Positions 15,059-27,191 of a stretch of 64,000 nt of DNA are shown one piece after another. The position numbers and the translations under genes were made by a program. The stretch is from Musa acuminata AAA Group (lineage: Eukaryota > Streptophyta > Magnoliopsida > Zingiberales > Musaceae): contig NC_088347.1 in assembly GCF_036884655.1 (NCBI RefSeq), forward strand, positions 13,769,501-13,833,500. Reading direction: 5' to 3'. A model generated the notes under the pieces. The model saw nothing but the letters and a program-made list of their open reading frames with translations. It made no database searches and had not been told where the DNA came from. How positions within the stretch are numbered: the stretch's first letter is position 1; each line of letters begins with the position of its first letter.

Positions 15059-17037
15059 ATGACGAATCAGAATGTTGTGGTGCAGGCCATCACGGTGGCG
15101 GCGGTGGCGAACTCGCCGCCTCGCACTAGCGGCAGCTCTGCCGCGGCCGCCATCCCGAAGAAGTATCTTTCTCCGGTCGATCTTGGCGGAGGCTGGACCA
15201 ATGGGTGGCTGGAGGCGATGAAAGCTTCCTCTCCTACTCACGCTAAGTCTGCTCTGTTATCCGCGCCAGCCGTAGAGTCCGAACAGGACGAGCAATCTAC
15301 ATGGATTGTAAGTGCTGTTAGTTAGTTTGTTTAGCTCAAAAAGTTGGGATCTTTTGATGGCTGTGTTATATTTACTTGAGCAGATGCGTCATCCTTCTGC
15401 GTTGAGCAAGTTCGAACAGATCACTAGCGCCACCAAGGGGAAGCAAATCGTAATGTTCTTGGACTACGATGGAACGCTCTCGCCCATCGTCGATGATCCC
15501 GACTCCGCCTTCATGTCCGATACCGTGAGTTTCCCCTGTTTAGTTTTACTTCTTGCCTGCCACAAGACTGCTAAAAGATGAGATTTTGTTTACTCTAATT
15601 GCCAATGGAATCAGATGAGGGCTGCCGTGAAGAAAGTCGCAAGGTTATTTCCGACTGCAATTGTGAGCGGGCGGTGCCGAAGCAGAGTATACATTGAGAT
15701 CCCACTTCAAGATATATATATATATATATAAGATGCATTGATGCTTCCTCTGCTAACTATTCGATTCTTGTGGTCTGTAGGTATACGAATTTGTAAGATT
15801 GACTGAATTATATTACGCTGGAAGCCATGGGATGGACATCAAGGTTCCCAAAGGAACTCGATACATCAAGAAGGTGATACCCCTTATCCTTGTCAGTGCA
15901 TCAAAGTAAAGAAGATTATCGAACGTCTTCTTTCGTGGTTACCTTTCCCACAAATTAATGCTTTTGTTCCTATTTGTGTGGTTCAGAAGAAAGCTGTTCT
16001 CTTTCAACCAGCAAGCGAGTTCCTGCCCTTAATGAATGAGGTTAGTTCCTCTTCCGGGTGTCACTGATCATGTATACCTGAAACATGCAATACTCACCAG
16101 CATTCGTTTCTCCTTCAGATTCATAAAGCTCTGTTGGAGACAACCCGATCCATTCCTGGTGCGAAGGTGGAGAACAACAAGTTCTGCGTGTCAGTCCATT
16201 TCAGATGTGTAGATGAAAAGGTTAGTGGTGGTCAATACTCCAACACCAACTTCCAATCTCATGTAAACAGTATCTTATGTTTCTTTGGAATGAACCTTCC
16301 GCAGTGTTGGGGTGTGCTGGTGGAGCAGGTGGTGTCACTGTTGAAGAGGCACCCCGAATTACGTCTTACTCAAGGGAGAAAGGTGTTGGTTTTGATCCCA
16401 ATCTATTGGCCACCATGTCCTTGTTGGTGTGACTTGTGTTTCTTGTTCATTCCAACAATAGGTGTTAGAAATCCGTCCCACCATTAAATGGGACAAGGGA
16501 AAGGCTTTGGAGTTCCTGCTAAAATCACTTGGTAACCCAAATTATTGATTCTTTGAACACAAAGCATCAACTTCCTTGGTCACTCGTCTTACTTCCGCAA
16601 TCCACACAGGTTTTGCTGACAACAAAAACGTAGTGCCTATTTATATCGGAGATGATCACACCGACGAAGATGCTTTCAAGGTAAGCATTGACATGGACAT
16701 GGCCTTCGCCATCACTGTCTTGACCTTTGAAGGTCTATGAGCCACTCCTGTTAGTAACAACAAAAATATTATGGTATATCTCGGTTAGGTTCTACGTGAT
16801 AGAGGACAAGGTATTGGAATTCTGGTTTCGGAGTACCCGAAGGACACGAATGCTTCTTATTCTCTCAAAGAGCCATATGAGGTAATTAACCTGATGGCTT
16901 CTATAGTGTATACTACTTCAGTGGTAGGGTGTGAGTTGTTTGATGTGATCTTTTGATGGTGTGTACAGGTGATGGAGTTTCTTCTTCACCTAGTGGAGTG
17001 GAAGCGCCACTCATTAAAGGCTCGTTCCGAAGAGTAA
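15059..17037 (+). CDS. TPP: Trehalose-6-phosphate phosphatase, 11 exons
   Basis: It dephosphorylates trehalose 6-phosphate to trehalose, the second step of plant trehalose synthesis, and so controls the T6P sugar signal. Exons with GT-AG borders are 15059-15307, 15384-15524, 15615-15686, 15781-15873, 15987-16040, 16119-16220, 16305-16382, 16462-16531, 16610-16680, 16789-16881 and 16969-17037. They join in frame to 363 residues, normal for plant TPPs. HAD-phosphatase motifs are all present: LDYDGT with nucleophile Asp110 and Asp112, SGR at 148-150, the Lys-rich [11 protein letters not shown] near 273, and [10 protein letters not shown] at 300-309. The first 83 residues are the variable, Ala/Ser-rich plant N-terminal extension. 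The ATG at 15059 is the first in frame after the putative TATA box. It appears intact. The subfamily member (A-J) cannot be assigned by eye. Confidence 0.95.
15712..15731. repeat. TA microsatellite in TPP intron 3
   Basis: About ten AT dinucleotides lie between exon 3 (ending 15686) and exon 4 (starting 15781). Confidence 0.85.
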
Positions 17038-17112
17038 ATAGGGAAGAGACGCTGCGACTAAAGCTTGGGAGGGTTTACATTGATGGGAGCTCTATGTTGT
17101 CCCTTGTTTAAT

Positions 17113-17124
17113 GGGAGAGGGAGA

Positions 17125-17194
<70 letters not shown>
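17113..17194. repeat. Long GA microsatellite just after the TPP stop codon
   Basis: An imperfect GGGA/GA start leads into a pure (GA)n of roughly 32 units ending at 17194. It begins about 75 bases after the TAA, so it probably lies in the 3' UTR. Its length makes it likely to vary between individuals. Confidence 0.9.
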
Positions 17195-17198
<4 letters not shown>

Positions 17199-17689
17199 AT
17201 TTATCATGTTAATATAGGAGACCTTTTTCGGTTGGAAAGCACCACAAAATTAGCTTTCTTGTCCCAAATATAAGTAAATTTTGCACGTGGAATTCTCATG
17301 ATGAAGGTATATGTAAAATTTTTTTCTCCTAAAATATCGTAAATATTAGTCTTCTTTTACTACAAGAAGCTAAATTTTATTTAATTTTGTATGCAGAGAT
17401 GTATTAGTTATATAATTTTGATAAGCTTATTATGCTTGATCTTCATATAATATATCATATAAAAAATCGGACAACGATAAGTTTTTGTCAAACTAATCAG
17501 ATTAAAACATCAATTCAAGTCAAAAACCTAAGTTGTCATATTATGAGGCAAATCTAATATATGTAAATCGATTTTTTCAATTCTTAGTAATGTAAAACTT
17601 ATTTTAGGATATAAGGCATATCCTTAGGTTGAGTCTTTCTTTCAGTCAATTATATGTGTCTCTTATTGTCTCCTCACCTGAATCAGCAT

Positions 17690-18640
17690 AAAACCTCATG
17701 AGAAAAAAAAGATTTTTCTTGTGTTTTTGGTTTAGTTAAAGTTTTACATACAGAAACGCAACCATTTGTTCTTTTGTTGAAATTTACCTGGATATCATAT
17801 TTCAATCTCAAACTTGCTAAGATCACCAGCCTACCTCTATGCTCTCTTGTGAGCTCTAATGGACCAACATGATTCGTTTCATCCTTTGCAGCTGGAAGTT
17901 CGATCACAAGATAGCTTATCATCTTCATCCAGACTACAAACATACTTACCAACCAGAACTCCCTCCCCATGAAACCCCATTCAGAAGTTGTTCTATCACA
18001 ATCAAATATGTTGGACTGTTTACCTGCGCACTATCCTGTTATTCCAAGAAACAACTGATATTTATGATGTTAGATTATAGACTAGGCTTAAATATATATT
18101 AATTTTAACTAATTTGACTCATTCATTATCAGTAGATTTCTAACAATAAGCATGCTTAAAAACTTATCTTCCTTGCAAAAAGAAAACATCACCGCCTCAC
18201 TCGTGTTCTAAAACATCATATCACCAACCCGCATGGCCTACCTTCCATCTTTGTCAGTCCCATCTCGAAAAAGGGGTGGAATCTCAGCCAACACATAAGG
18301 TCTCTTGTACTTAGAACGTGACTTTGAGTGCTTCTCCAATTAGGTCATGAGAGAGAAGACCAGTCCATGTTTGGCGAGGAGTTTGATTCCACTTCAGTAC
18401 TGACGGTTGACTTTTGAGGGCACCCGGAGTGCATGTATGCAAGCAATCTGGGCATGCGTTTCCCTTCTTTTTAGCAGTTTATAAAGTTGATAACACTGCG
18501 TTGAGCTTATCAAATAAGGTAAACCCATAATTGAACGTATCATTGATGGGAGAGTGCACCCCATATAGTGAAGTAGCCCACAAAGAACACTACTAATCAT
18601 GTACCCATCAACATCCATGAGATTAAATAATTTTTTTCTT
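17690..18640 (-). other. Possible decayed exon remnants, identity unknown
   Basis: Two minus-strand stretches read like exons and both end at good donor sites. One, near 17787-17910, contains ELPAAKDETNHVG and ends CAG/GTAAAT. The other, near 18240-18340, contains SKSRSKYKRPYVLAEIPP and ends AAG/GTAGGC. A further open frame lies at 18394-18645. I could not join them into one reading frame and do not recognise the family. They may be remnants of a duplicated gene or chance open frames. Confidence 0.22.
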
Positions 18641-18645
18641 ATCAC

Positions 18646-19915
18646 TTATATGTGTCTTAAGATATATTTAACCCAATTAAGTATATATTCTTTGAATCAA
18701 CATAAATCAGTCACCATGTCAATTCAGGGTATCCATGAAAATTGTAATTGCCAATCACGAACTAAGATTTGGTTAGTGGTCAGTCCCTGGGACTAAATAG
18801 TTTTAAGAATGATTTTTTGACATCATGAGTGTATATTATTGACCCATGAAATATTGCTAGAAACAGCAAAAATTCTGCTTTCATAATCTCATGTTCAACT
18901 AAATCTCCAGTGGACTGCATTTGACATCAATGAATTTTTTCATCCTTTGCAAACTAACTTTGCTATTAGAAGAAAAAAGCATTTGATATTAGAAGAAATG
19001 TTGCCTGCATTTAGAGTTTGGACCATCTTAAGGTTTTTCTTTGAGTTTGTAATGCTTAATTACAACTATTTTTTTAATCCACCCTATAATATTCTTACTG
19101 GTTAAAGTTGTCATCTCATGTATTAGATTAGGATGTAATTTCTGTATGTTATGAGCTTGAACAAGCTTATTGGTACTTATAAGATCTTTATGATCTAAGT
19201 CACAAGCCTTAGTGCTTATAAAAGAACTCTTATTAGTTTAGGAGTAAAAACATAGTTTAATGGATTTGTACCTTTATTCTTTGATAAGTCTTATGACGTG
19301 AGCTCAATGATTGGTCGGTCTTGATGGTTTTAGAGAGATATACTTTGCGTAGTAGTGAGAGAAAGCCTTAGGGCACGAGGGTCACCTTGTTGGCCCCTGA
19401 CTCGTCTCTCCCTGCTTGAGCTGCTTGTTCTCAGGACTCGCCTAGCTCTTTAACTTTGACTGTAGCTTTGCGAGCTTCTATGCTGGTGCCAGCTTCTCCA
19501 AGTGTCATTGTTGGTAAGAAGATGGTTGGTAATATCAAATCTACCTCTGGTGAGAAGGTGATCTCTCCTTCCCTTGTTGCGTCCACTGTTTGTGTATGGT
19601 AAGTCAGAGGTTTGCCCCTCTTTGACCTACTACTTCCTAGAATGGTCCCCCGATCATAGGTTCTCCTCAGAGAGCATCTTGGGTTTAAATAATTTCTAAC
19701 TCGTTTTCTCGTGCCTCTTTAGATTCTTTCTTATCGTCTTTTGTATTTGATAAAAACAAACATTCTACTATGAATTTTGTTGAGTTCCATAACAAATCTC
19801 TTGATTCTTGGTGTGCGTCTCGGCAGTTCAACCTTTTGCATAGATTGTTTTATAAAAACTCTCTTTTGGAGGTAGTGTATTTGATCGTTCATATCGAAAA
19901 CTCATATCGAAAATT
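18646..19915. other. Non-coding region, nothing recognised
   Basis: AT-rich DNA without a convincing frame, transposon terminus or RNA gene. Confidence 0.4.
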
Positions 19916-19919
19916 TGAG

Positions 19920-20025
19920 CGTAAAATTCATATAAAAAATATGATTAACTAAATATAAAAAATTTATATCCAAGACTTTAATGTTTGATCGTAAAATTCA
20001 TATAAAAAATATGATTAACCAAATA
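19920..20025. repeat. Two copies of a 36-bp direct repeat, 70 bp apart
   Basis: A stretch of about 36 bases (GTAAAATTCATATAAAAAAT and on) at 19920-19955 recurs with one change at 19990-20025. It sits at the edge of the retrotransposon cluster. Confidence 0.8.
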
Positions 20026-20039
20026 TTGAGTACTAAGTA

Positions 20040-20369
20040 AAGTTTACGAGTAAAGTGATTAATAATAAGTAAGCAATTATAAACAAAAGTCACAAGATAA
20101 GAAATGCAAACTAATTTATAGTGGTTTAGTCTTCTTAACCTACATCCATTACCGATTTCTCTTCTCTCGAGGTCATTGACTTTCACTAGCGATCTTTTTT
20201 CTAATGAACAAAAATCAAGTATCCTTACTATACATTTTCTCCTTTTTACATGCCTAAGAGAGGACTTCCATACTACTTTTTTACAAGATATCTCTCACTT
20301 CTTATAACTTAGTATCACAACTAAATTCAAAAGGGAGGAAGAGACTTAAATAATGCTCAAAGAGAAAGT
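20040..20369 (-). mobile_element. Diverged SIRE-type LTR fragment (R-U5 side)
   Basis: The stretch with GCAAACTAATTTATAGTGG, then ACCTACATCC, resembles the U5-proximal part of LTRs D, F and H in this window (for example 23820-24010), in minus orientation, but is more diverged. It stops abruptly where the plus-strand LTR of element E begins. Confidence 0.55.
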
Positions 20370-21670
20370 TGTTGAATTTCATATTTTGATAATTAAATCA
20401 ATTGATAAATTATTATTCTTATCCATATGTTGAGAAGAGTGTTGTAGGATTAACTACGATAATGAATAAGATATAAAGCAGATGTTGGGCTAGATTCAAA
20501 GATCGGATGATACGTCGAAGATTCGGATGATGTGTTGAAAGCTTGCCGAGAGTTCATCGGGAGCTTATTGAGAGTTTGTCAGGAGTTTGTCAAGAGTTCG
20601 TCAAGAGTTCGCTGAGAGTTCATCGTGAGTTCACTGAGAGTTCATTAGGAGTTTGCTAAGAATTCATTAGGAGTTCACCAAAAGCTTGCCGAGAATTCAC
20701 TAGAAGTTCATCGAGACTTCACCGAAAGAACAATTGATATACCATACAAAGATTACTTAGTTAATACCTTAACTGTTATAGTTAGAACTTAGATTGAGTT
20801 AGGATTGAGAGGTAATTCTACTAACTCAGTTAGGGGCCAACTGGGCCCAAAACAGGGCTGAGTTGGCCAAATAGAAGGCCCACTCGACCACTTAGAGCCA
20901 CGCCAGGCAGTGGCACCGCCCAAGGTGGGCGGTGGAACTGCTTGAGGCTCAGTCTCCTAGGTGGTCTAGTCGGTGGTACCACCGATAGTTAATGCTGCCA
21001 AGTGATGACACCGCCAGAGCATAGTCTCCAAAGCTCTGTCAGGTGGTAGTATCGCCAGATTGGGCGATGGTACCGTCCAATGTCAGAGTGTTAGGTGGTG
21101 GTATCGCCCAGTACGTATCCTAGAAACCTAGGATAAGACACTTTTTGACTCTAATTTTGATACCATTAGGGCCTATAAATACCCCATTCTTTTTCGTATG
21201 AAGAAAAAAAAAAGTATGAACAAAATAAGTGTTGGGGTATGAAAGTGTTGTGAAATTACTAAGTGTCCTCCTCCTCTCTTTCTAAGTCTTGTGATCATTC
21301 AAGTGAGGTGTGAGGTTTGTAAGGATTGCCTCCTAAACCTGAAAAGGAGAAAGTGTTGTAAAAAGGTAGTTGGTCTTCCCCCATTAAGTAAAATCATTAG
21401 TGGATGCCGGTGACCTCGATGGCGGAGGAATCAGAAGTGGACGAAGGTCACAACGACCGAACCACTATAAATCTGGTGTGTTATTTCCTTAATGCTTACT
21501 TTTATTACTTAATTGCGCTTTACATTATTCATTTACTTCAACTCGACATCTTCTTGATACAATTTCTTCATTACTCTTTTTTATCAAATCGAAAAGATTT
21601 AGAATCGAAACCGTAATTTTTATCATTGCACTAATTCACCCCCCCTCTTAGAGCCATATTGATCATAATA
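20370..21670 (+). repeat. 5' LTR of element E
   Basis: Starts TGTTGAAT, like the other SIRE-type LTRs, and ends just before a tRNA-iMet type PBS. It has a TATA box CTATAAATACC at 21173-21183, a repeat-rich U3, and the conserved C-tract end (reverse of the GGGGGTGAATTAGTGC signature) near 21630-21655. Length is about 1301 bp. Confidence 0.85.
20542..20730 (+). repeat. Degenerate short tandem repeat in U3 of LTR E
   Basis: About ten imperfect copies of a roughly 18-bp unit built around GAGAGTTCATCGAGAGTT. Reverse-complement equivalents (CTTCCGACGAACTTCC-like) occupy the same place in the LTRs of A, C and D. Confidence 0.75.
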
Positions 21671-21672
21671 CT

Positions 21673-21684
21673 TGGTATCAGAGC
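21673..21684 (+). other. Primer binding site of element E
   Basis: TGGTATCAGAGC, complementary to the 3' end of initiator tRNA-Met, lies two bases after the LTR end. This is the standard copia PBS. Confidence 0.9.
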
Positions 21685-21720
21685 GAGGTTATTCTCAATT
21701 TAGTTTAAAACCCAAAAGAG

Positions 21721-23633
21721 ATGGCTTTTGCCGATGATTATGAGGGTCATTCTATCACACGTCCTCTCATGTTCAATGGAACAGATTACATATATTAAAA
21801 AACTAGAATGAGGATTTTCTTGATTTCTATGGATTTCGAGTTATGGAATATCATTGAAAATGGATTTCAAAAGTCTTTTATTCCAATGAACGATTGGAAT
21901 GATTTGGAAAAGAAGACTTTCTCTTTGAATGCCAAAGCTATGAATACTTTATTTTGTGCTTTGGATAAAAATGAATTCAATCAAAATTCTATTTGCAAAA
22001 TGACTTATGACATTTGGCATACACTTGAAATTACACATGAAGGCATAAGTAGGGTTAATGAGTCAAAAATCAATCTTTTGGTTCATAGTTATGAATTGTT
22101 TCACATGAAACCAAGCAAGACCATTGGAGACATGTACACCCGGTTTACGGATGTCATCAATGGTCTAAAAGCACTTGATAAAAGTTTTTCTAATTTTGAA
22201 CTCATTAACAAGATATTAAGATCCATTCTAAAGAGTTGGGATCCTAAAGTAATCACAATTCAAGAAGCCAAAGATTTGAACAACTTTCCACTCGAAGAAC
22301 TTATCGGGTCTTTGATGACCTATGAAATGGCATGCAATGCACATGAAGAACTTGAGAACAACATTTCAAAGAATAGAAAGAATTTGACACTTAGAACTTA
22401 AGAAGACCAAAAACTCAAGTGATGATGATGATGATGACTTGACACTTCTAACAAAAATAATTAAAGAATTCATAAAAAAGAACAAAACTAAACATGACAT
22501 TAAAAACAAAAATGAACTTAAAAAGGACCAAATAATTTACAACGAATGTAAGAAGCCAGAGTACTTCAAAATTGAATGTCCCCAAGTGAAGAAGTAACCG
22601 AAGAAGAAGAAAGTGGTAAAAGTTACTTGAGACGATTCAAGCACATTTGAAGACGAGGAGCCAACCAACAAAGAAGTTGCTAACTACATTTTAATGACAC
22701 TTGGCGATGAGGTAAGTAACTCAATCGAAGCCCATTTATCCTTTGATGAATTGTTGAATGCTTTTCATGATTTATTTAATGAATATAAATTAGTTAGTAG
22801 AAAGTATAAATTATTAAAAAGGGAAAATGCCTCTCTTGTTAGTGAATTCAAAAGATTAAATATTAAGTATGATAATGAAATATTGCCTCCTTGTACAAAA
22901 TGTGAAGAATTAGAGATACTTAAAAAGAAAAATTTGCTACTACATGAAACCTTAAAAAAATTTAAAATAGGAAGTAAATCTTTAAACATGATCCTTGCAA
23001 AAAGGGATCATGTTCATAGAAGAGATGAAATTGGCTTTATGAGTAACACTCACCAAAAGCCAACCATCTTTGTTAAAGGTCCAACTTTGCATGTTTCACC
23101 TTGAAACAAATGCAACTTTTATTACAAATTTAGACATTATACTCATAAATATCCATTTAAGAGGTATAGTCTATATAAGTTAATTTGGGTCCCTAAAGGA
23201 ACCATAAATGACTCAATGTAAAATGATAAGACACTAAAGGTTAAATGGGTACCTAAAAGAAAATCACATTTCTTTTAGATATATTTACAATCACAAGCTA
23301 GGAGCAAGAGATGGTACCTTGATGTGGATGCTCAAGGCACATGATCGAAGATCCAACTCAATTCTCTAAACTCACTAGCCAAGACGAAGGGTTTGTCACC
23401 TTCGGAGATAACAACAGAGGTAAAATCATTGGCAATAGAACTATAGGTAACAAATCAAACCTCTTGATTGAAGATATGTTATTAGTAGATGGTTTAAATC
23501 ATAATATTCTAAGATGAGTCAATTGTGTGATAGAGGATATATCATAAGATTTGAATCTAATGCTTGCATTATTGAGAGACCACATAAAAATACATCTATG
23601 ATTGCCTTAAAACATAATAACGTGTATACTATT
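21721..23633 (+). pseudogene. Element E gag and protease/pre-integrase part, broken
   Basis: The frame begins ATGGCTTTTGCC. The SIRE gag signature GHSITRPLMFNGTDY is followed by a stop where other copies have Trp. It continues as an open frame 21808-22401 and another at 22694-23104. The zinc knuckle near 22540-22580 is degenerate (first Cys replaced by Asn). Protease and GAG-pre-integrase remnants (DNNRGKIIGN, LLVDGLNHNIL) run up to the insertion point of D. Several stops and frameshifts make it non-functional. Confidence 0.85.
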
Positions 23634-25253
23634 TGTTAGGAATGGGTTCGGCACTAAGAGGGGGGGTGAATTAGTGCAGCGGTAAAATCACGTCTTAAAA
23701 AATATTTCGTTTTGATAAAATCAATTTCGTAAAGATAGCTTGAAAGCGTACGAAAAAGTATTGAAGGCAGTAAGCTATTAAAGAGGTTTGCAGTAAGGAT
23801 AAATTGCTCAAAGTAAAATGCAAACTGATTTATAGTGGTTCGGTCGTCATGACCTATATCCACTCCTCCGATTCCTCTTTTGTCGAGGCTACCGACATCC
23901 ACTATCGATCTTCCTTTAATAGGCAAAGATCAACCTCTTTCTTACACCTCTCTTCTCTTTTTATCGGATTTAGGAGATAACCCTTACAAGCACTCACTCC
24001 TCTCTTACAAAATTCTAAACTTAGAGTGGAGGGAATTTTTAAAGAGATTGCAATAGTGCTTCTTCACTTTTAAACTCTCTGTGCTTGTGTCTTTTAACCA
24101 GGGATGAGATGGGTATTTATAGGCTTCAAGTTGATTCAAACTTAGAGCCTAAAAATATCTCATCCCGGGTTTTCTAGGCACGGGCGGTACCACTACTTGC
24201 GTTGGGCGATACTATCGCTAGTGTCAGTTTGACACTAACACTACGTTGGGCGGTACCACTGCCTGACACTAGGTGGTACCACCGCCTGACACTAGGTTGT
24301 ACCACCGCTTGTAGCCTCTTGGAGGCTGTGTCTGGGCAGTACCACCACCCAGACCGATGGTACCACTGCCCAGACTGCCGGTACCACCGCTTGACACAGT
24401 CTCGGAGACTATGCCACGACGGTGTCACCTCTTGGGGCACTGTTTGGGCCTCTCATTGGGCCCAACATAGTCTTTACATGGGCCCAACTAGCCCCTAATT
24501 GGGTTGGCCCAAATCCAATCCCAATTACATGCTAACTATGAAATCTAAGGCATACTTAAACTAAACAAGTCCCTAGGTCTTAGTTTCTTCCGGCGAGCTT
24601 TTGGTGATCTTCTGATGAACTTCCGACGATCTCTTGGCAATGTTCCAATGGACTCCCGGCAAGCTCTTGGACTTCACAATGATCTTCTTGGTGAGTTCCG
24701 ATGAGCTTTGCTAGCAAGCTCTGGGATGTCTCGACAGAACTTCCGACGAACGTCCGGACTTCCGACGAACTCTCGAACTCCCAACGAAATCACATCCTTG
24801 ACTCTGGGACTTCATTTTGCTTTATGCTTTGCTAGCGTAGTTAATCCTGCACATATAAAAAATATACTTCGATCTAGACAATTAATACTAAACATTAATC
24901 ACGTTGTCTGGCATGTCATTGGTCCCTCGACGCTTCGTCTGATTCTTCGGTGCATCGTCCTCTCTTGCGGCCTATTGCCCAGTCGGTCAGTTGACTCCGC
25001 AACTCTGATATCCTTAGCGTAATATCTGCTCTTCTTCGCTCGATGCTCGAATCTATGGCCTGAAGCCTTCTGTTGATACGTCTACCGATCCTCCGGCTCG
25101 ATGTCCAATATTCTGACATGTTCCATCGGCCCAACATGATTCTTCCTGTTTTAATTATCTCATCCTGATCGAAGCATCTTGCATCACTCAAAACATATAT
25201 TAAATCATAAACACTTATTAATTGGTTTTAGTATCAAAATCTGAGATTCAATA
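23634..25253 (-). repeat. 3' LTR of element D
   Basis: About 1620 bp, running from TGTTAGGAAT to GAGATTCAATA on the plus strand (normally ATTCAACA). TATA box on the minus strand near 24115-24122. GGTACC-centred repeats in U3 at about 24180-24400. Directly followed by a purine-rich tract on the element strand (ATCTCCTCC at 25254). Confidence 0.88.
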
Positions 25254-27190
25254 ATCTCCTCCTTTTTAATGATGACAATAAATTGATGATGCAGTTAACC
25301 TTAACTCTCGGAGTTTAAACAAACTCCCCCTATCAATATGCCATATTGATAGAACATTGAATTCAAGTCATTACAAATTTCATTATGAATATTTGCAACA
25401 CTTCATCATGCATAACATGATCATACTTCTCCCCCTTTGTCATCAATAAAAAGGAGAAGTGTATCTTTCATGTGTTTGGAATAAAGTTCAATATATTGCA
25501 TCATAAATCTCCAGCTTTATCATTATGCAAGCTAGCAAAATTTTTACAACATTTTAGAATATGCAAGCTAGCAATTTTGAGATGTTCAAGAAAGCAACCC
25601 TTGCTTCTTGAAATATGCAAGTTCATAAATTTTGCTAGGTGTGCAAGTTTAGCATATTTTACTTCTTGAGATAGGCAAGATAGCAATTTTTGTGATGTTC
25701 AATATAGCAAGTTCTTTCTTCTCTTTTGATAAGTATGATTTTTGCTTTTTTTGCAATGCGCAAGTTAGCAATTTTTGCTTTCTTCTTGTATTGTACAAGC
25801 TAGCATCTTTTATCTCCTCCTTTGTTATTGTCAAAAAGAAGGGAAGACCCTTTATATCAATTTTCAAATTATGACAAAGGTAAGGTAACAAAGATGAAAA
25901 ATCAAGTCGTGAATATCAAAATAATTTTTCATCATGAATATTTCATTATTGCATGCATCAAAATAATATCATGAGTATTTCATGCATTCGTATCATCATA
26001 TGAAGAATATAAAAAAGAACTTGGTGATGAGATATACTTCATAAATTCAAAGAATTTTACATAATAAAATTCAAGTCATAAACCTTAAAAGATGTCATGA
26101 GAGAACATATAAACGATCTTGATTCATGTATAATATCTCTCAATTCATTATGAATCATAAAAATTATAATTCAAAAAAATCACGATTCATTTGGACAAAA
26201 AGATTATCGATTCAGGCATTTGAATAAATATTTTTAAATCATCACTTCAGCTCATCATGCATAATTTCAACATGTAAAATCATTAAACATGATACAATCA
26301 TTTATTTTCTAAACATTTACCATTATTTTAAACTCATTCAATTTGTCAAATTAACACAATATCATGAGTATTTCATGATTTCATACAATCACATGAAGGG
26401 ATAACAAGAAAAATTGGTGATGAGATATACAAATCATGAAGACAAATTGTGAATATTAAGAGACATATTATGATTCTTTTTAGATAACTCAAATAGTAAA
26501 AAGAAAGAATCATAGTAAACAACCTTGATTTATAAAAAAAATATTTAGGTAATAATTCTGAGAAATCAAGAGAAACCGTGATTCATTTTAACAAATCTCC
26601 TCTTAAATAAATAACGTAAAGAATTCTCAGAAGATCATGAAAAATCTTGATTCATATAAAAGATTTCATGAGAAATTATGATTTCGATAAAACTAATTCA
26701 AATTCATCAAATCATTTTCATAGTCCAAGAGATTCACAAAAGCATAATATACATGGATTCATTAATCTTTTATCGAAAAATCAATAAGATAAAGATATTT
26801 CATCTTAAGTTATTGGTTTCATACAAGTATGCGTTTATCTTTTTATTGCATATAAAAACATGCATCAACTTTTAGGATCGAAAAATAAATTTAATCATAA
26901 AAACCATCAAGACCAATAAATCACAAAAATCATCATGTATAACTTAAAAATCTCATGCATAAAATCATCAATCATGGTATCAAAACATTTAATATTTTTA
27001 TTATATCATTATGAATTATTAAATATACAATTGTCAAGCATGACACTTACACTATTTTATATAAGCATGCATTTTTCATTTATGCCAAATCAAAACATAC
27101 ATTTTTCAAGAAAAATAATTATTCTAAACTAAATTAAAAGTAACTCATGAAAAGCATTATGTGATTTCGAAATAAATCAAAGGCATTTTG
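25254..27190 (-). other. AT-rich 3' non-coding region of element D
   Basis: No open frame of note. It contains an internal polypurine motif (complement of TCTCCCCCTTTGTCATCAA near 25430-25448), a repeated GCAAG(C/T)TAGCAATTTTTG motif at 25520-25815, and two similar copies of an 80-90 bp segment near 25965-26050 and 26350-26440. Confidence 0.7.
25520..25815. repeat. Interspersed GCAAGYTAGCAATTTT repeat cluster
   Basis: About eight degenerate copies of GCAAG(C/T)TAGCA(A/T)TTTT spaced about 25-60 bp apart, inside the 3' non-coding part of element D. Confidence 0.65.
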
Positions 27191-27191
27191 A

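Noticed and set aside
14714..15241. GC-rich frames on the minus strand around the TPP start
   Set aside because: They are shadows of the GC-rich promoter and first exon.
25254..27190. Possible env-like gene in element D
   Set aside because: Only short AT-rich frames with Ile/Lys/Phe bias, no signal peptide or membrane-protein layout.
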